DNA of 64,000 nucleotides from Rugamonas rivuli (GTDB lineage: Bacteria; Pseudomonadota; Gammaproteobacteria; Burkholderiales; Burkholderiaceae_D): assembly GCF_009380165.1 (NCBI RefSeq), contig NZ_WHUF01000001.1, positions 186,001-250,000 of the forward strand, written 5' to 3'. How positions within the stretch are numbered: the stretch's first letter is position 1; each line of letters opens with the position of its first letter. Below are positions 9,360-17,799 of the stretch, piece after piece. The position numbers were made by a program, and so were the translations under genes. The notes beneath the pieces are model-generated. The model was not told the DNA's origin, did no database searches, and saw only the letters and a list, made by a program, of their open reading frames with translations.

Positions 9360-10526
9360 ATGAAACTACCTCCTCTCGTCACGGACGGGCTGGCGCTGGA
9401 CCAGTCCGAAATGACGCGCTACAGCCGTCACGTCCTCTTGCCCGAGATCGGACTGCGCGGCCAACAACGATTGAAAGCCGCCAAGGTGCTGGTGATCGGC
9501 GCCGGCGGGCTGGGTTCGCCCGCGCTGCTGTACCTGGCGGCCGCGGGCGTCGGCGTGCTGGGCATCGCCGACTTTGACCGCGTCGACATCAGCAATCTGC
9601 AACGCCAGATCATCCACCGCGTGAGCTCGGTCGGCGAGCCGAAAACCGTCAGCGCCCAGCGCGCCATACGGGACTTGAATCCGCATGTGGAAGTGCGCCT
9701 GCACGAGCAGGGCCTGAACAGCGAGAACGCGCTGGCGCTGGTGTCCCAGTACGACCTGATCGTCGACGGCACGGACAACTTCGCCACCCGCTACCTGGTC
9801 AACGACGCCTGCGTGCTGGCCGACAAGCCCTATGTCTGGGGCTCGATCTACCGCTTCGAAGGCCAGGCCAGCGTGTTCTGGGAAAACGCGCCCGGCGACA
9901 TGGGACGCAATTACCGCGACCTGTATCCCGAGCCGCCGCCGCCGGAACTGGCGCCATCGTGCGCCGAGGGCGGCGTGCTGGGCGTGCTATGCGCGGCCAT
10001 CGCCTCCATCATGGCGACCGAGGCGATCAAGCTGATCACCGGCGCCGGCACTTCACTGCTGGGCCGTCTGGCGGTGTACGACGCGCTGGAGATGAGCTAC
10101 CGCTTCCTGCCGCTGCGGCGCGCGCCGGACCGCCAGACTATCACCGCGCTGATCGACTACCCGGCGTTTTGCGGCCACAAGGCCGCCGCGCCCGCCGCGC
10201 ACGACGTGCCGGGCATAGCGCCGCGCGCGCTGCAGGAATTGCTGGCCGGCGGCCAGCCGCTGACCCTGATCGACGTGCGCGAGCCGAACGAGTGGGAGAT
10301 CTGCCGCATCGAAGGCGCGCAGCTGATCCCCAAGCGGCGCATGCTGGACGACGGCATTGACGAGTTCGACAAGTCCGGCCAGTTCGTCGTGTATTGCAAG
10401 GGTGGCGCGCGCTCGCGCGAAGTGGTGCGCGCCATGCAGCAAGCCGGTTATGGCGGCGTACGCAATCTGGATGGCGGCATCCTGGCGTGGATACGCGCCG
10501 TCGATCCCGGCCAGAGCCTGTATTGA
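9360..10526 (+). CDS. qbsC: MoeB/ThiF-type adenylyltransferase with rhodanese domain (QbsC)
   Basis: A 388-residue two-domain protein. Residues 15-245 are an E1-like adenylation domain (GAGGLGSPALLYLAAAGVG for ATP, DxxDxSNLQRQ, VDGTDNFATRYLVND, and SCAEGGVLG). Residues 285-385 are a rhodanese domain with the active-site Cys in YCKGGARS. The CxxC zinc pairs of E. coli MoeB are absent, as in MoeZ-type proteins. It should adenylate the C-terminal glycine of the neighbouring carrier and load sulfur from its rhodanese persulfide. This is the reaction shown for QbsC in thioquinolobactin synthesis. Confidence 0.9.
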   Translation: MKLPPLVTDGLALDQSEMTRYSRHVLLPEIGLRGQQRLKAAKVLVIGAGGLGSPALLYLAAAGVGVLGIADFDRVDISNLQRQIIHRVSSVGEPKTVSAQRAIRDLNPHVEVRLHEQGLNSENALALVSQYDLIVDGTDNFATRYLVNDACVLADKPYVWGSIYRFEGQASVFWENAPGDMGRNYRDLYPEPPPPELAPSCAEGGVLGVLCAAIASIMATEAIKLITGAGTSLLGRLAVYDALEMSYRFLPLRRAPDRQTITALIDYPAFCGHKAAAPAAHDVPGIAPRALQELLAGGQPLTLIDVREPNEWEICRIEGAQLIPKRRMLDDGIDEFDKSGQFVVYCKGGARSREVVRAMQQAGYGGVRNLDGGILAWIRAVDPGQSLY

Positions 10527-10537
10527 CGGAGCCACGC

Positions 10538-10978
10538 ATGTTGACCCTGCCACGCGAGATCGTCGACGCGATCCTGGCGCAGGCCGGCGCCGCCCACCCG
10601 CTGGAGTGTTGCGGGATCGTCGCCAGCCTGCCGGATGCGCGGCCGCCGTATCGGCTGATCCCCATGCGGAATATGGCGCAATCGGAAGAGTATTTCGAAT
10701 TCGCGCCGCTGGACCAGCTGAAGGCCTGGCGCGGCATGGATGCGGCGGGAGAAGTCCCGCTGGTGTTCTACCACTCGCACACCGGGTCGGCGGCGTACCC
10801 CAGCCGTAGCGATATCGCGCACGCCGCCGCCTATCCCGAAGTGCATCACCTGATCGTCGGCACCGATCCGCGCTTCCAGCCGGCGCTCAGAAGCTACCGC
10901 ATCGCCGACGGCCGCGTGTCGGAAGAGCCGGTCGTCGTCGCCGACGTTGCATTGTCCACCCCATACATTGAAGGTTAA
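10538..10978 (+). CDS. qbsD: JAMM/MPN+ metallopeptidase (QbsD)
   Basis: A 146-residue protein with a complete JAMM zinc site: Glu in LECCGIV, then HSH in YHSHTGS and the Ser/Asp of YPSRSDI. In P. fluorescens QbsD trims two residues from the C-terminus of QbsE to expose Gly-Gly; the Mycobacterium relative Mec+ releases cysteine from CysO. It sits between the adenylyltransferase (11-base gap) and the carrier (2-base gap). The carrier here already ends in Gly-Gly, so the trimming role is uncertain (see findings). Confidence 0.88.
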   Translation: MLTLPREIVDAILAQAGAAHPLECCGIVASLPDARPPYRLIPMRNMAQSEEYFEFAPLDQLKAWRGMDAAGEVPLVFYHSHTGSAAYPSRSDIAHAAAYPEVHHLIVGTDPRFQPALRSYRIADGRVSEEPVVVADVALSTPYIEG

Positions 10979-10980
10979 TC

Positions 10981-11253
10981 ATGTCCGTACAAGTCCATCT
11001 CCCCACCATCATGCGCACGCTGACCGAGGATCAAAAGACGGTCGTCGTCAGCGGCACCTCGATCCAGGAAGTGATACACGAACTGGAACGAAATTATCCC
11101 GGCATGCAGGGCCGCCTGATGCAGGACGGCCAGCTGCACCGCTTCGTGAACATCTACCTCAACGACGACGACATCCGCTTCCAGCAGGGGCTGGCGTCGG
11201 CCGTCAAGCCTGGCGACGCGATCACCATACTGCCGGCGGTTGCCGGCGGTTGA
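10981..11253 (+). CDS. qbsE: ThiS/MoaD-like sulfur carrier protein (QbsE)
   Basis: A 90-residue beta-grasp protein of the CysO/QbsE subgroup. It has a typical [11 protein letters not shown] segment, [12 protein letters not shown], and a C-terminus [10 protein letters not shown] directly followed by TGA. As a C-terminal thiocarboxylate it would donate sulfur to the acyl-adenylate made by the AMP-ligase, giving a thiocarboxylic acid siderophore. It follows the JAMM gene by 2 bases. Confidence 0.9.
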   Translation: MSVQVHLPTIMRTLTEDQKTVVVSGTSIQEVIHELERNYPGMQGRLMQDGQLHRFVNIYLNDDDIRFQQGLASAVKPGDAITILPAVAGG

Positions 11254-11290
11254 TCGGTGTCCCATCCATCGAAATCCAATGAGGTCCACC

Positions 11291-12136
11291 ATGCAAGAAT
11301 GTCCTTTCGCGCATCGACCCGCAGCCGATGCGACCAGCCCCCCGGCTCCCGCCATGAAGTATGGCGACTACCTGAAGTTGCGGACGATTTTGGGCGGACA
11401 GGAACCACTGTCGCCGGTGTCCGACGAAATGCTGTTCATCATCCAGCACCAGAGTGCGGAATTGTGGATGAAACTGCTGTTGCACGAACTGACCCAGGCC
11501 AGCCAGCTGATACGCGCGCGCCGCCTGTCCAAGGCCGGCCGGCTGCTGGCGCGCAGCCGGCGCATCCTCGACCACATGGTCAATGCCTGGGGCGTGCTGG
11601 CGACGCTGGAGCCGCTGGAGTTCCTGGCGATGCGGCCATACCTGGGCTCCTCCTCGGGCTACCAGTCCTGCCAGTTCAGGGAACTCGAATTCCTGCTCGG
11701 GAATAAGAACCGCGGCCAGATGGAAAGCCATGCGCATTGCCCGGCGTCGCTGCAGACCTTGCGGCAGCGTCTGGCGGCGCCGTCGATCTACGATGAAGTG
11801 GTGCGCCTGCTGGCGGCGCGCGGCTTCGACATCGACCCGGCGCGGCTGCTGTCCGTGGCGGACCAGCAGGCGACGCGGCCCGACGAAACGGTCGAGGCGG
11901 CGTGGATGACGATTTATCGCGCCCCCGAGGAGTACGCGGACCTGCACGACCTGGGCGAACAGCTGGTCGACTTCGAGGACAGCTTCCGCCAGTGGCGCTT
12001 CCGGCACATGACCACGGTCGACCGCATCATCGGCCGCCGTGGCGGCACCGGCGGCAGCTCGGGCGTGCCCTACCTGGCCAAGACGCTGGACTTCGTGCTC
12101 TTTCCCGAGCTATGGCGCATACGCAGCACTCTTTGA
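11291..12136 (+). CDS. qbsF: Tryptophan 2,3-dioxygenase
   Basis: A 281-residue haem enzyme of the KynA family that opens the indole ring of L-tryptophan to N-formylkynurenine. Family motifs are [44 protein letters not shown], and [22 protein letters not shown] containing the likely haem-ligand His. The ATG at 11291 follows GAGG; the longer frame would overlap the carrier gene. No kynureninase or formamidase is nearby, so this copy appears to serve biosynthesis of xanthurenate and not catabolism. Confidence 0.92.
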   Translation: MQECPFAHRPAADATSPPAPAMKYGDYLKLRTILGGQEPLSPVSDEMLFIIQHQSAELWMKLLLHELTQASQLIRARRLSKAGRLLARSRRILDHMVNAWGVLATLEPLEFLAMRPYLGSSSGYQSCQFRELEFLLGNKNRGQMESHAHCPASLQTLRQRLAAPSIYDEVVRLLAARGFDIDPARLLSVADQQATRPDETVEAAWMTIYRAPEEYADLHDLGEQLVDFEDSFRQWRFRHMTTVDRIIGRRGGTGGSSGVPYLAKTLDFVLFPELWRIRSTL

Positions 12137-12148
12137 GGAGAACGCATC

Positions 12149-13555
12149 ATGCAAGGCGATTTTAGCGATATGGCGGGCGAAGGCGCGCGCCGTGTCTCGG
12201 TGACGATAGCCGGCGCCGGCCTGGCCGGCAGCCTGCTGGCCTGTCTGCTGGCGCAGCGCGGCTACAAGGTGCAGGTGCTGGAGCGCCGCGGCGATCCGCG
12301 CCGCAGCGCCGGCACTGCGGGCCGTTCGATCAACCTGGCGTTGGCGGAGCGCGGCCGGTACGCGCTGCGCCAGGCCGGGCTTGAGGAACAAGTAATGGAG
12401 ATCGCGCTGCCGATGCGCGGCCGGCAGGTGCACCCGCTCGGACGGCCGAGCGAATTCCACGCCTACGGCTTGTCCGACAGCGAGGCGATCTGGTCGCTGC
12501 AACGCGCGCGTTTGAATGGCCTGCTGCTGGATGCGGCGGAGCGGGCCGGCGCGCAGCTGCGCTTTGATGCGGCCGTGGCCGACATCGACTTCACGGCGCG
12601 CAGCATCACGCTGGAGCAGGGCGGCGAGCGGCTGGGCTACGAACTGCTGGTGGGCGCGGACGGCGCCGACTCGGCGGTGCGCAAGGCGCTGGGCAAGCAG
12701 GTCGATCTGGGGCAGGCGTGCCAGTACCAGGAGCACGGCTACAAGGAACTGGAAATTCCGGCGGCGGAGGCGGGTGGCTTCCGCCTGAACAGCGATGCCC
12801 TGCACATCTGGCCGCGCGGCGGGCATATGTGCATTGCGCTGCCGAACATCGATGGCAGCTTCACGGCCACGCTGTTCCTGCATCTGCAAAGCGACCAGGC
12901 CGATACGCCGAACTTCGCCGCCCTGGGCAAGGCTGCCGACGCGCAGCGCTGGTTCGCGGCGGCGTTTCCCGAGCTGTACGCGCTGATGCCCGATTTTGCC
13001 GACGACTACGACACCCATCCGGTCGGCATGCTGGGAACGCTGTCGCTGAAACAGTGGCATGGGTTTGGCAATGTCGTGCTGCTGGGCGACGCGGCGCATC
13101 CGATGGTGCCGTTCCACGGCCAGGGCATGAACTGCGCGCTGGAGGATGCGGTCGCGTTGACCCGGCATCTGCTGGAGGGCACATCGCTGCCGGCCGCGCT
13201 GGCCGCCTATCAGGCCGAGTGCCAGCCCAACGCCGGCGCGATCCAGGCCATGGCGCTGGAAAACTATACTGAGATGAGCCAGCGCGTCAGCAGCGCGGAG
13301 TTCGCGCTGGAGCGGCAGTTGTCGAGCTGGCTGGAGCAGCGTTATCCGGAGCGTTTTGTGTCGCGCTACCGCATGGTGACGTTCAGCCGCATGCCTTACC
13401 TGATCGCCTTCGAGCGCGGCAAGCTGCAGTCCGACCTGTTGCGGCAGGCGACGCAGGGACGGCGCAGTTTCGAGGAGATCGACCTTGCCTGGGTCGCCGA
13501 GCATGTGCGGGAACGGATACCCCGCCTGCCGGCGACGTTCAACCCCACACCATAG
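12149..13555 (+). CDS. qbsG: Kynurenine 3-monooxygenase
   Basis: A 468-residue flavoprotein hydroxylase. It has a GAGLAGSLLACLLAQRG dinucleotide fold, ERRGDPR, GRSINLALAERGRYALRQ typical of kynurenine hydroxylases, LVGADGADSAVRKAL, and GDAAHPMVPFHGQGMNCALEDA. It uses NADPH and O2 to make 3-hydroxykynurenine. The start follows GAGGAG, 12 bases after the dioxygenase stop. It is the KMO step of the xanthurenate branch. Confidence 0.92.
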   Translation: MQGDFSDMAGEGARRVSVTIAGAGLAGSLLACLLAQRGYKVQVLERRGDPRRSAGTAGRSINLALAERGRYALRQAGLEEQVMEIALPMRGRQVHPLGRPSEFHAYGLSDSEAIWSLQRARLNGLLLDAAERAGAQLRFDAAVADIDFTARSITLEQGGERLGYELLVGADGADSAVRKALGKQVDLGQACQYQEHGYKELEIPAAEAGGFRLNSDALHIWPRGGHMCIALPNIDGSFTATLFLHLQSDQADTPNFAALGKAADAQRWFAAAFPELYALMPDFADDYDTHPVGMLGTLSLKQWHGFGNVVLLGDAAHPMVPFHGQGMNCALEDAVALTRHLLEGTSLPAALAAYQAECQPNAGAIQAMALENYTEMSQRVSSAEFALERQLSSWLEQRYPERFVSRYRMVTFSRMPYLIAFERGKLQSDLLRQATQGRRSFEEIDLAWVAEHVRERIPRLPATFNPTP

Positions 13556-13565
13556 GATGCAGCAG

Positions 13566-14015
13566 ATGAGCAAGACTTTGAATTACGGCCAGCCGGTCAC
13601 GCTGGCCGCCGCGAAGCATATCGCGGCGGCGGTGGAGAGCGTGGGCCATGAGCGCGGCCTGAAACTGGTGGTGACGGTGCTGGACAGCGCCGCGCAGATC
13701 GTGCTGGTGCACAGGATGGAGCACGCCAACTATGGCAGCCTGGCGTTTGCCTTCGAGAAGGCCAGGACGGCGGTCAACTTCAAGCGGCCGTCGAAGTTCT
13801 TCGAGGACATGGTCGCCGGCGGCGGCAGCGGCTTGCGGATGCTGGGCAACGCCCACGTCAGCCCGCTGGAGGGCGGCGCGCCCATCGTGGCGGGCGACGC
13901 GGTGCTGGGCAGCATCGGCGTCTCCGGCGCCACCTCGGCCGAGGACGGCGAGCTGGCCAATCTGGCGCTGGAGGCCTTCCAGGACTGGGCTGCGCAGAAG
14001 GCGGGGCGGGCCTGA
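13566..14015 (+). CDS. GlcG/HbpS-like small protein, last gene of the siderophore arm
   Basis: A 149-residue protein of the DUF336 family (GlcG/HbpS). LVVTVLDSAAQIVLVHRME near residue 35, the following AFAFEKARTA segment and the glycine-rich GDAVLGSIGVSG near residue 120 are typical. No signal peptide is visible, so it is likely cytoplasmic. Some relatives bind haem or degraded flavins. It follows kynurenine monooxygenase by 10 bases and probably shares its transcript. Its job in siderophore formation is unknown. The ATG at 13566 is chosen over upstream alternatives that overlap the monooxygenase. Confidence 0.75.
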   Translation: MSKTLNYGQPVTLAAAKHIAAAVESVGHERGLKLVVTVLDSAAQIVLVHRMEHANYGSLAFAFEKARTAVNFKRPSKFFEDMVAGGGSGLRMLGNAHVSPLEGGAPIVAGDAVLGSIGVSGATSAEDGELANLALEAFQDWAAQKAGRA

Positions 14016-14035
14016 GCGCCGGGCGCGCTCAGGCC
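14009..14035. terminator. Shared hairpin between convergent genes
   Basis: A perfect 11-base stem (GGCCTGAGCGC and its complement) with a 5-base loop. It carries the stop codon of the GlcG-like gene in one arm and that of the converging gene in the other. No T-run follows on either side, so it could be a weak terminator or an RNA-stabilising hairpin. Confidence 0.5.
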
Positions 14036-15036
14036 AGCTGGTTGGGCGCCGACTGCGGCCCGGGATTGGCAGGCGGATTGCCCGTCGCCGGAAAGGCAAA
14101 CGGCCCCGATGTCGTGTGATCGCTATGGACGGCCCACCACCGCGAAATCATGGCATGCGGGATGCCGAGGAAGATTACTTCGCGGCCCACGGTCTGTTCC
14201 TGGACCCGCAGACAACTGGTCGCCCCTGGCAGATGGCCAAATTCATAAATATAGCCGCGCGGCTTGCCCCGCCCAAAGCTTTCCACCCACGCGTCCATGC
14301 TGTGATCGAGATGGTTGCCCGTTGCCTTGGCCGCGCCGACCGCGTTGATCGCCAGTTGCGGGTCGTTAGTCAGGCCGGGGGTATTGCCGCCGGTGCTGCC
14401 ATCGAAAAAAGGAAGATAATCCCAGCGACTCGCCAACTGTTGCGGCATGAGTCCTCCGAGGTTCTCGATGGTTGTCGGGCTGCGCGTATCGCCGCGGTAT
14501 AAGGGAGTCAGGGTGGCAGCCGTTTGATGCTGATAGCCGCTGTTCATGAAGTCATAGGGATCTCCGCCCGGTGTCTGCGGCGGCGTCGGCTCAATGATGG
14601 ACGTCACCATGCCCGCAGCGTTATTGATCGCAAGCGTTGCCAAGGCATGCTGCACATATCGGTCGCTGATGTAGGCCCAGGCGACCTGCCAATACAGTTC
14701 CTTGATAGCCTTCTCGCGCCAGCCGGTGACGCGCATGCAGAACACTTTGCGATCGTCCAGCCACTGCGCGCACGCATCGAGCAAGGTCGTGGTGGCCGTA
14801 TCGTTGCCCCCCATCCCAGCGCCTCCCTGGCTTTTCCAGTTCAGTGCCAACGCAGCGCAGGCGGTATCGATAGGCGTCAACCCATCGGCCCGGCGGTTGG
14901 CGCCAAACCGTGGGGAATTCGTTTTCCAATTTTGCAAGACGCCGGGCATGCCGATCTTCGATGTATCCACGCGCGCCGTACGTGATTGCGCACGCGCTTT
15001 GTCGATTGCGGGATTGAGCGTGGCGGTGGGGATCAT
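14029..15036 (-). CDS. Putative ADP-ribosyltransferase toxin/effector (cholera-toxin A-like domain)
   Basis: A 335-residue protein without a visible signal peptide. The C-terminal half resembles the catalytic domain of cholera/heat-labile enterotoxin A. It has LYRGDTRSP followed by GGLMP (residues 179-198, Arg181 as the NAD-binding Arg). A central segment around Ser246 (DHSMDAW) may replace the STS motif. REVIFLGIPHAMISRWWAVH (residues 285-304) carries Glu286 as catalytic candidate and matches the EVSALGGIPYSQIYGWYRVH part of cholera toxin. The first Glu of the usual ExE is Gly284. Residues 1-175 are not recognised. A good Shine-Dalgarno (AAGGAG) precedes the ATG. It stands alone, with no immunity or secretion gene identified nearby. 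Confidence 0.7.
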   Translation of the reverse strand: MIPTATLNPAIDKARAQSRTARVDTSKIGMPGVLQNWKTNSPRFGANRRADGLTPIDTACAALALNWKSQGGAGMGGNDTATTTLLDACAQWLDDRKVFCMRVTGWREKAIKELYWQVAWAYISDRYVQHALATLAINNAAGMVTSIIEPTPPQTPGGDPYDFMNSGYQHQTAATLTPLYRGDTRSPTTIENLGGLMPQQLASRWDYLPFFDGSTGGNTPGLTNDPQLAINAVGAAKATGNHLDHSMDAWVESFGRGKPRGYIYEFGHLPGATSCLRVQEQTVGREVIFLGIPHAMISRWWAVHSDHTTSGPFAFPATGNPPANPGPQSAPNQLA

Positions 15037-15108
15037 GCTGCTCCTTTTTTAAAGAAGTGATAGTTATGACAATAATAAAAAGGGCAATAAACTGCAATAT
15101 TTTTTTGT

Positions 15109-15119
15109 GTTTACTAAAG
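15109..15119. promoter_or_regulatory. GTTTACTAAAG operator-like motif upstream of beta-mannosidase
   Basis: It lies 93 bases before the beta-mannosidase ATG in an AT-rich region. Read on the other strand (GCTTTAGTAAACAC) it nearly equals the site upstream of the GH92 gene (GCTTTTAGTAAACAC). Regulator unknown. Confidence 0.45.
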
Positions 15120-15211
15120 CAGCCTAAACGCGGCCTTGTTTTGGGACTTTCTGAAATTTTGATTTCCCTCGATGGTATAAATACACTGCCGAAAATGAAA
15201 ATGCCGCAACC

Positions 15212-17797
15212 ATGACCTCTATTGTTTCCCTGTGCTCCCATGCCGACGGCATGCAGGCGCGCGACTGGCAGTTCCGCCTGCTGCCTTCCGATCCCCAGGC
15301 CGCAGGCCGCGCCGCGCTGACCGAATGGCATGCGGCCACGGTGCCCGGCCATGTGCACACTGACCTGCTGGCCGCGAAGCTGATCGCCGATCCCTACCAG
15401 GAGCACGAGGAAGCCGGGTTGCAATGGATAGGCAACGCCGGCTGGGAGTACCGCCTGCGCTTCGACGTCGACGCGGCAACGCTGGCGCGCGCGCGCCAGC
15501 AGCTGGTGCTGGACGGCGTCGACACCTTCGCCGACATCTGGCTCAACGGCGTCAAGCTGCGTTCGACGGCCAACGCCTTCCGCAGCTGGCGCCTGAATGT
15601 GCGCGGCATGCTGAAGGCCAGCGGCAACGTGCTGCTGGTGCAGCTGCATACACCCATCGGCCGCATGCTGCCGGCCGTGCAGGCGATGCCGCACAAGTTG
15701 CAGGGCAATTACCCGTCACCCTACGGCGACGAGCCGCGCGATGCGATGACGGCCAACTTCGTGCGCAAGCCGGGCTATCACTACGGCTGGGACTGGGGAC
15801 CGCGCTTCGTCACGGCCGGCATCTGGCGTCCGGTCAGGCTGGAGACGGGCGATGTGGTGCGCCTGGCCGGGCTGCATGTGCAGCAGCTGGAAGTGAACGC
15901 GGAACGTGCGCGTCTGAACGTGCAATGCTCGCTGCGGCTGGACCGCGCCGCGCCGCTGAAGCTGCAACTGACGCTGCTCGATCCGGATGGGCGGCAGGTG
16001 CGCAGCGTCACGCGCTTGCTGGCGATGCCGGCCGGCGTGCAGCGCGAGCAGTTCGCGCTGCAGGTCGATCGTCCGCGCCGCTGGTTCCCCAATGGTTATG
16101 GCGAGGCTGCGCTGTACACGCTGCTGGTGCAGGTCAGCGACGCGAACGGCGTGGTGCTGGAGCAACGCCGCCGCGTGGGCCTGCGCAGCGTGGAGTTGCG
16201 CCGGGCGCGCGACCAGTGGGGACGGCAATTCCATTTCGTCGTCAACGGGATTCCGGTGTTCGCCAAGGGCGCCAATGTCATTCCTTTCGATATGTTCCCC
16301 AACCGCGTGAGCCCGGCGGCGATGCGCGGGATATTGAAGTCGGCGCAGGCGGCCAACATGAATATGCTGCGCAACTGGGGCGGCGGCTACTACGAGTGCG
16401 AGGAGTTCTACGACATCGCCGACGAGCTTGGCCTGATGGTTTGGCAGGACTTCATGTTCGGCGGCGGCGTGGTGCCGGCCTACGATGCGCGCTTCCGCAG
16501 CAATGTGCTGTTCGAGGCGGTGCAGCAGGTGCGCAGGTTGCGCGAGCATGCTTGCGTCGTGCTCTGGTGCGGCAACAACGAGGAGGAAACGGCGTGGAAG
16601 GACTGGGGCATAGGCGCCAAGCTGAAAGCCGAGGCGCCTGAGTTCGCCGCTACCGTCTGGGACGGCTATGTGCAGTTGTTCGGCACGCTGCTGCGCAAGG
16701 TGGTGGCCAAACATGGCGGCGGCATGGGGTATTTGTCCAGTTCACCTAGCAATGACCTGGATGGCCCTGCCAATGATTCCAACAACGGCGACAAACATTA
16801 CTGGGATGTGTGGGCAGGTTCCAAGCCGGTCGAGGAGTATCAGCGCGAAACGCCGCGCTTCATGTCGGAGTTCGGCTTGCAGGCGTGGCCGGTGGCCGCA
16901 ACCATCGACAGCGTGATCGCGCGCAAGCATCAGCAGATCGACTCGCTGCAAGTGCGCGCGCATCAGAAATTCCTGGCCGGCGCGGGCAACGACCGGATCT
17001 TGCATTACATCCGCGCCAACTACCGCGAGCCGGCCAGCTTTGCCGACTTCGTCTATCTGAGCCAGGTGATGCAGGCCGAGGGCATTGAATTGGCCAGCCT
17101 GCATCACCGCGCCAGCATGCCGCGTACGATGGGCTCGCTGTACTGGCAGCTTAACGATGTGTGGCCGGGGGCTTCCTGGGCCAGCGTCGATTATTACGGC
17201 CGCTGGAAGGCGCTGCAATTCCATACGCGCCGCTTCTTCGCGCCCGTGATCATCGCCGCCAGCCGGGATGGGGGCGTTACCCGTGCGACGCTGGTGTCGG
17301 ACAGCCAGCAGACGCAGATCGGCGAGCTGCGCATGCGGGTGATGGACCTGCATGGCCGCTGCCTGCGCGAGGAAACCGAGCAGCACGTGATGCGGCCTGT
17401 TTCGGCATCGCAGGTGGGGAGTTACTGCGACGATTATCTGCTGGGCCAGCTGGACCCGCGCCGTCATGTGGTGGTGTTCGAGCTGGCGCTGGGCGGGCAG
17501 ATGGTGTCGCGCAGCGTGGTCTACTTCGTGGCGGCCAAGGAGTTGGACTTGCCGGAGCCGGGGCTGCACGCCGAGTTGAGCGAGCAGGGCGACCATGTGC
17601 GTCTCGAACTGTCGTGCAAGGCGCTGGCGCGCGCGGTGTGGGTGGAGTTCGAGGGGCTGGACGTGGAGCTGTCGGACAATGCGTTGACCTTGCTGCCCGG
17701 CGAGCGGCGCGTGCTACGCGTCAGCAGGGCTGGCGGCGCCAGCATCGCCGATCTGCGTCGTTGCCTGAAGCTGCGCCACGTGGGCGCGGCAGCCTGA
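15212..17797 (+). CDS. GH2 beta-mannosidase
   Basis: An 861-residue glycoside hydrolase family 2 beta-mannosidase, releasing mannose from the non-reducing end of beta-mannosides such as the core of N-glycans or manno-oligosaccharides. The N-terminal jelly-roll (about 15-190) has GWEYRLRFDV and PGYHYGWDWGPRF. The catalytic barrel carries WCGNNEEETAW (acid/base Glu) and ETPRFMSEFGLQAWP (nucleophile Glu). GSLYWQLNDVWPGASWASVDYYGRWK is characteristic of beta-mannosidases. No signal peptide is obvious, so it may act in the cytoplasm on imported oligosaccharides. No clear Shine-Dalgarno supports the 15212 ATG; a start at 15251 is possible. Confidence 0.9.
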   Translation: MTSIVSLCSHADGMQARDWQFRLLPSDPQAAGRAALTEWHAATVPGHVHTDLLAAKLIADPYQEHEEAGLQWIGNAGWEYRLRFDVDAATLARARQQLVLDGVDTFADIWLNGVKLRSTANAFRSWRLNVRGMLKASGNVLLVQLHTPIGRMLPAVQAMPHKLQGNYPSPYGDEPRDAMTANFVRKPGYHYGWDWGPRFVTAGIWRPVRLETGDVVRLAGLHVQQLEVNAERARLNVQCSLRLDRAAPLKLQLTLLDPDGRQVRSVTRLLAMPAGVQREQFALQVDRPRRWFPNGYGEAALYTLLVQVSDANGVVLEQRRRVGLRSVELRRARDQWGRQFHFVVNGIPVFAKGANVIPFDMFPNRVSPAAMRGILKSAQAANMNMLRNWGGGYYECEEFYDIADELGLMVWQDFMFGGGVVPAYDARFRSNVLFEAVQQVRRLREHACVVLWCGNNEEETAWKDWGIGAKLKAEAPEFAATVWDGYVQLFGTLLRKVVAKHGGGMGYLSSSPSNDLDGPANDSNNGDKHYWDVWAGSKPVEEYQRETPRFMSEFGLQAWPVAATIDSVIARKHQQIDSLQVRAHQKFLAGAGNDRILHYIRANYREPASFADFVYLSQVMQAEGIELASLHHRASMPRTMGSLYWQLNDVWPGASWASVDYYGRWKALQFHTRRFFAPVIIAASRDGGVTRATLVSDSQQTQIGELRMRVMDLHGRCLREETEQHVMRPVSASQVGSYCDDYLLGQLDPRRHVVVFELALGGQMVSRSVVYFVAAKELDLPEPGLHAELSEQGDHVRLELSCKALARAVWVEFEGLDVELSDNALTLLPGERRVLRVSRAGGASIADLRRCLKLRHVGAAA

Positions 17798-17799
17798 TT

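Noticed and set aside
9360..11253. MoeB-rhodanese plus carrier as molybdopterin or thiamine synthesis genes
   Set aside because: The JAMM peptidase between them and the kynurenine genes beside them fit the Qbs set; moaA lies far away at 61 kb without MoaD/MoaE.
11291..13555. Tryptophan dioxygenase and kynurenine monooxygenase as a plain tryptophan degradation or NAD operon
   Set aside because: No kynureninase, formamidase or 3-hydroxyanthranilate dioxygenase is near, while sulfur-carrier genes and a Fur-like box are.
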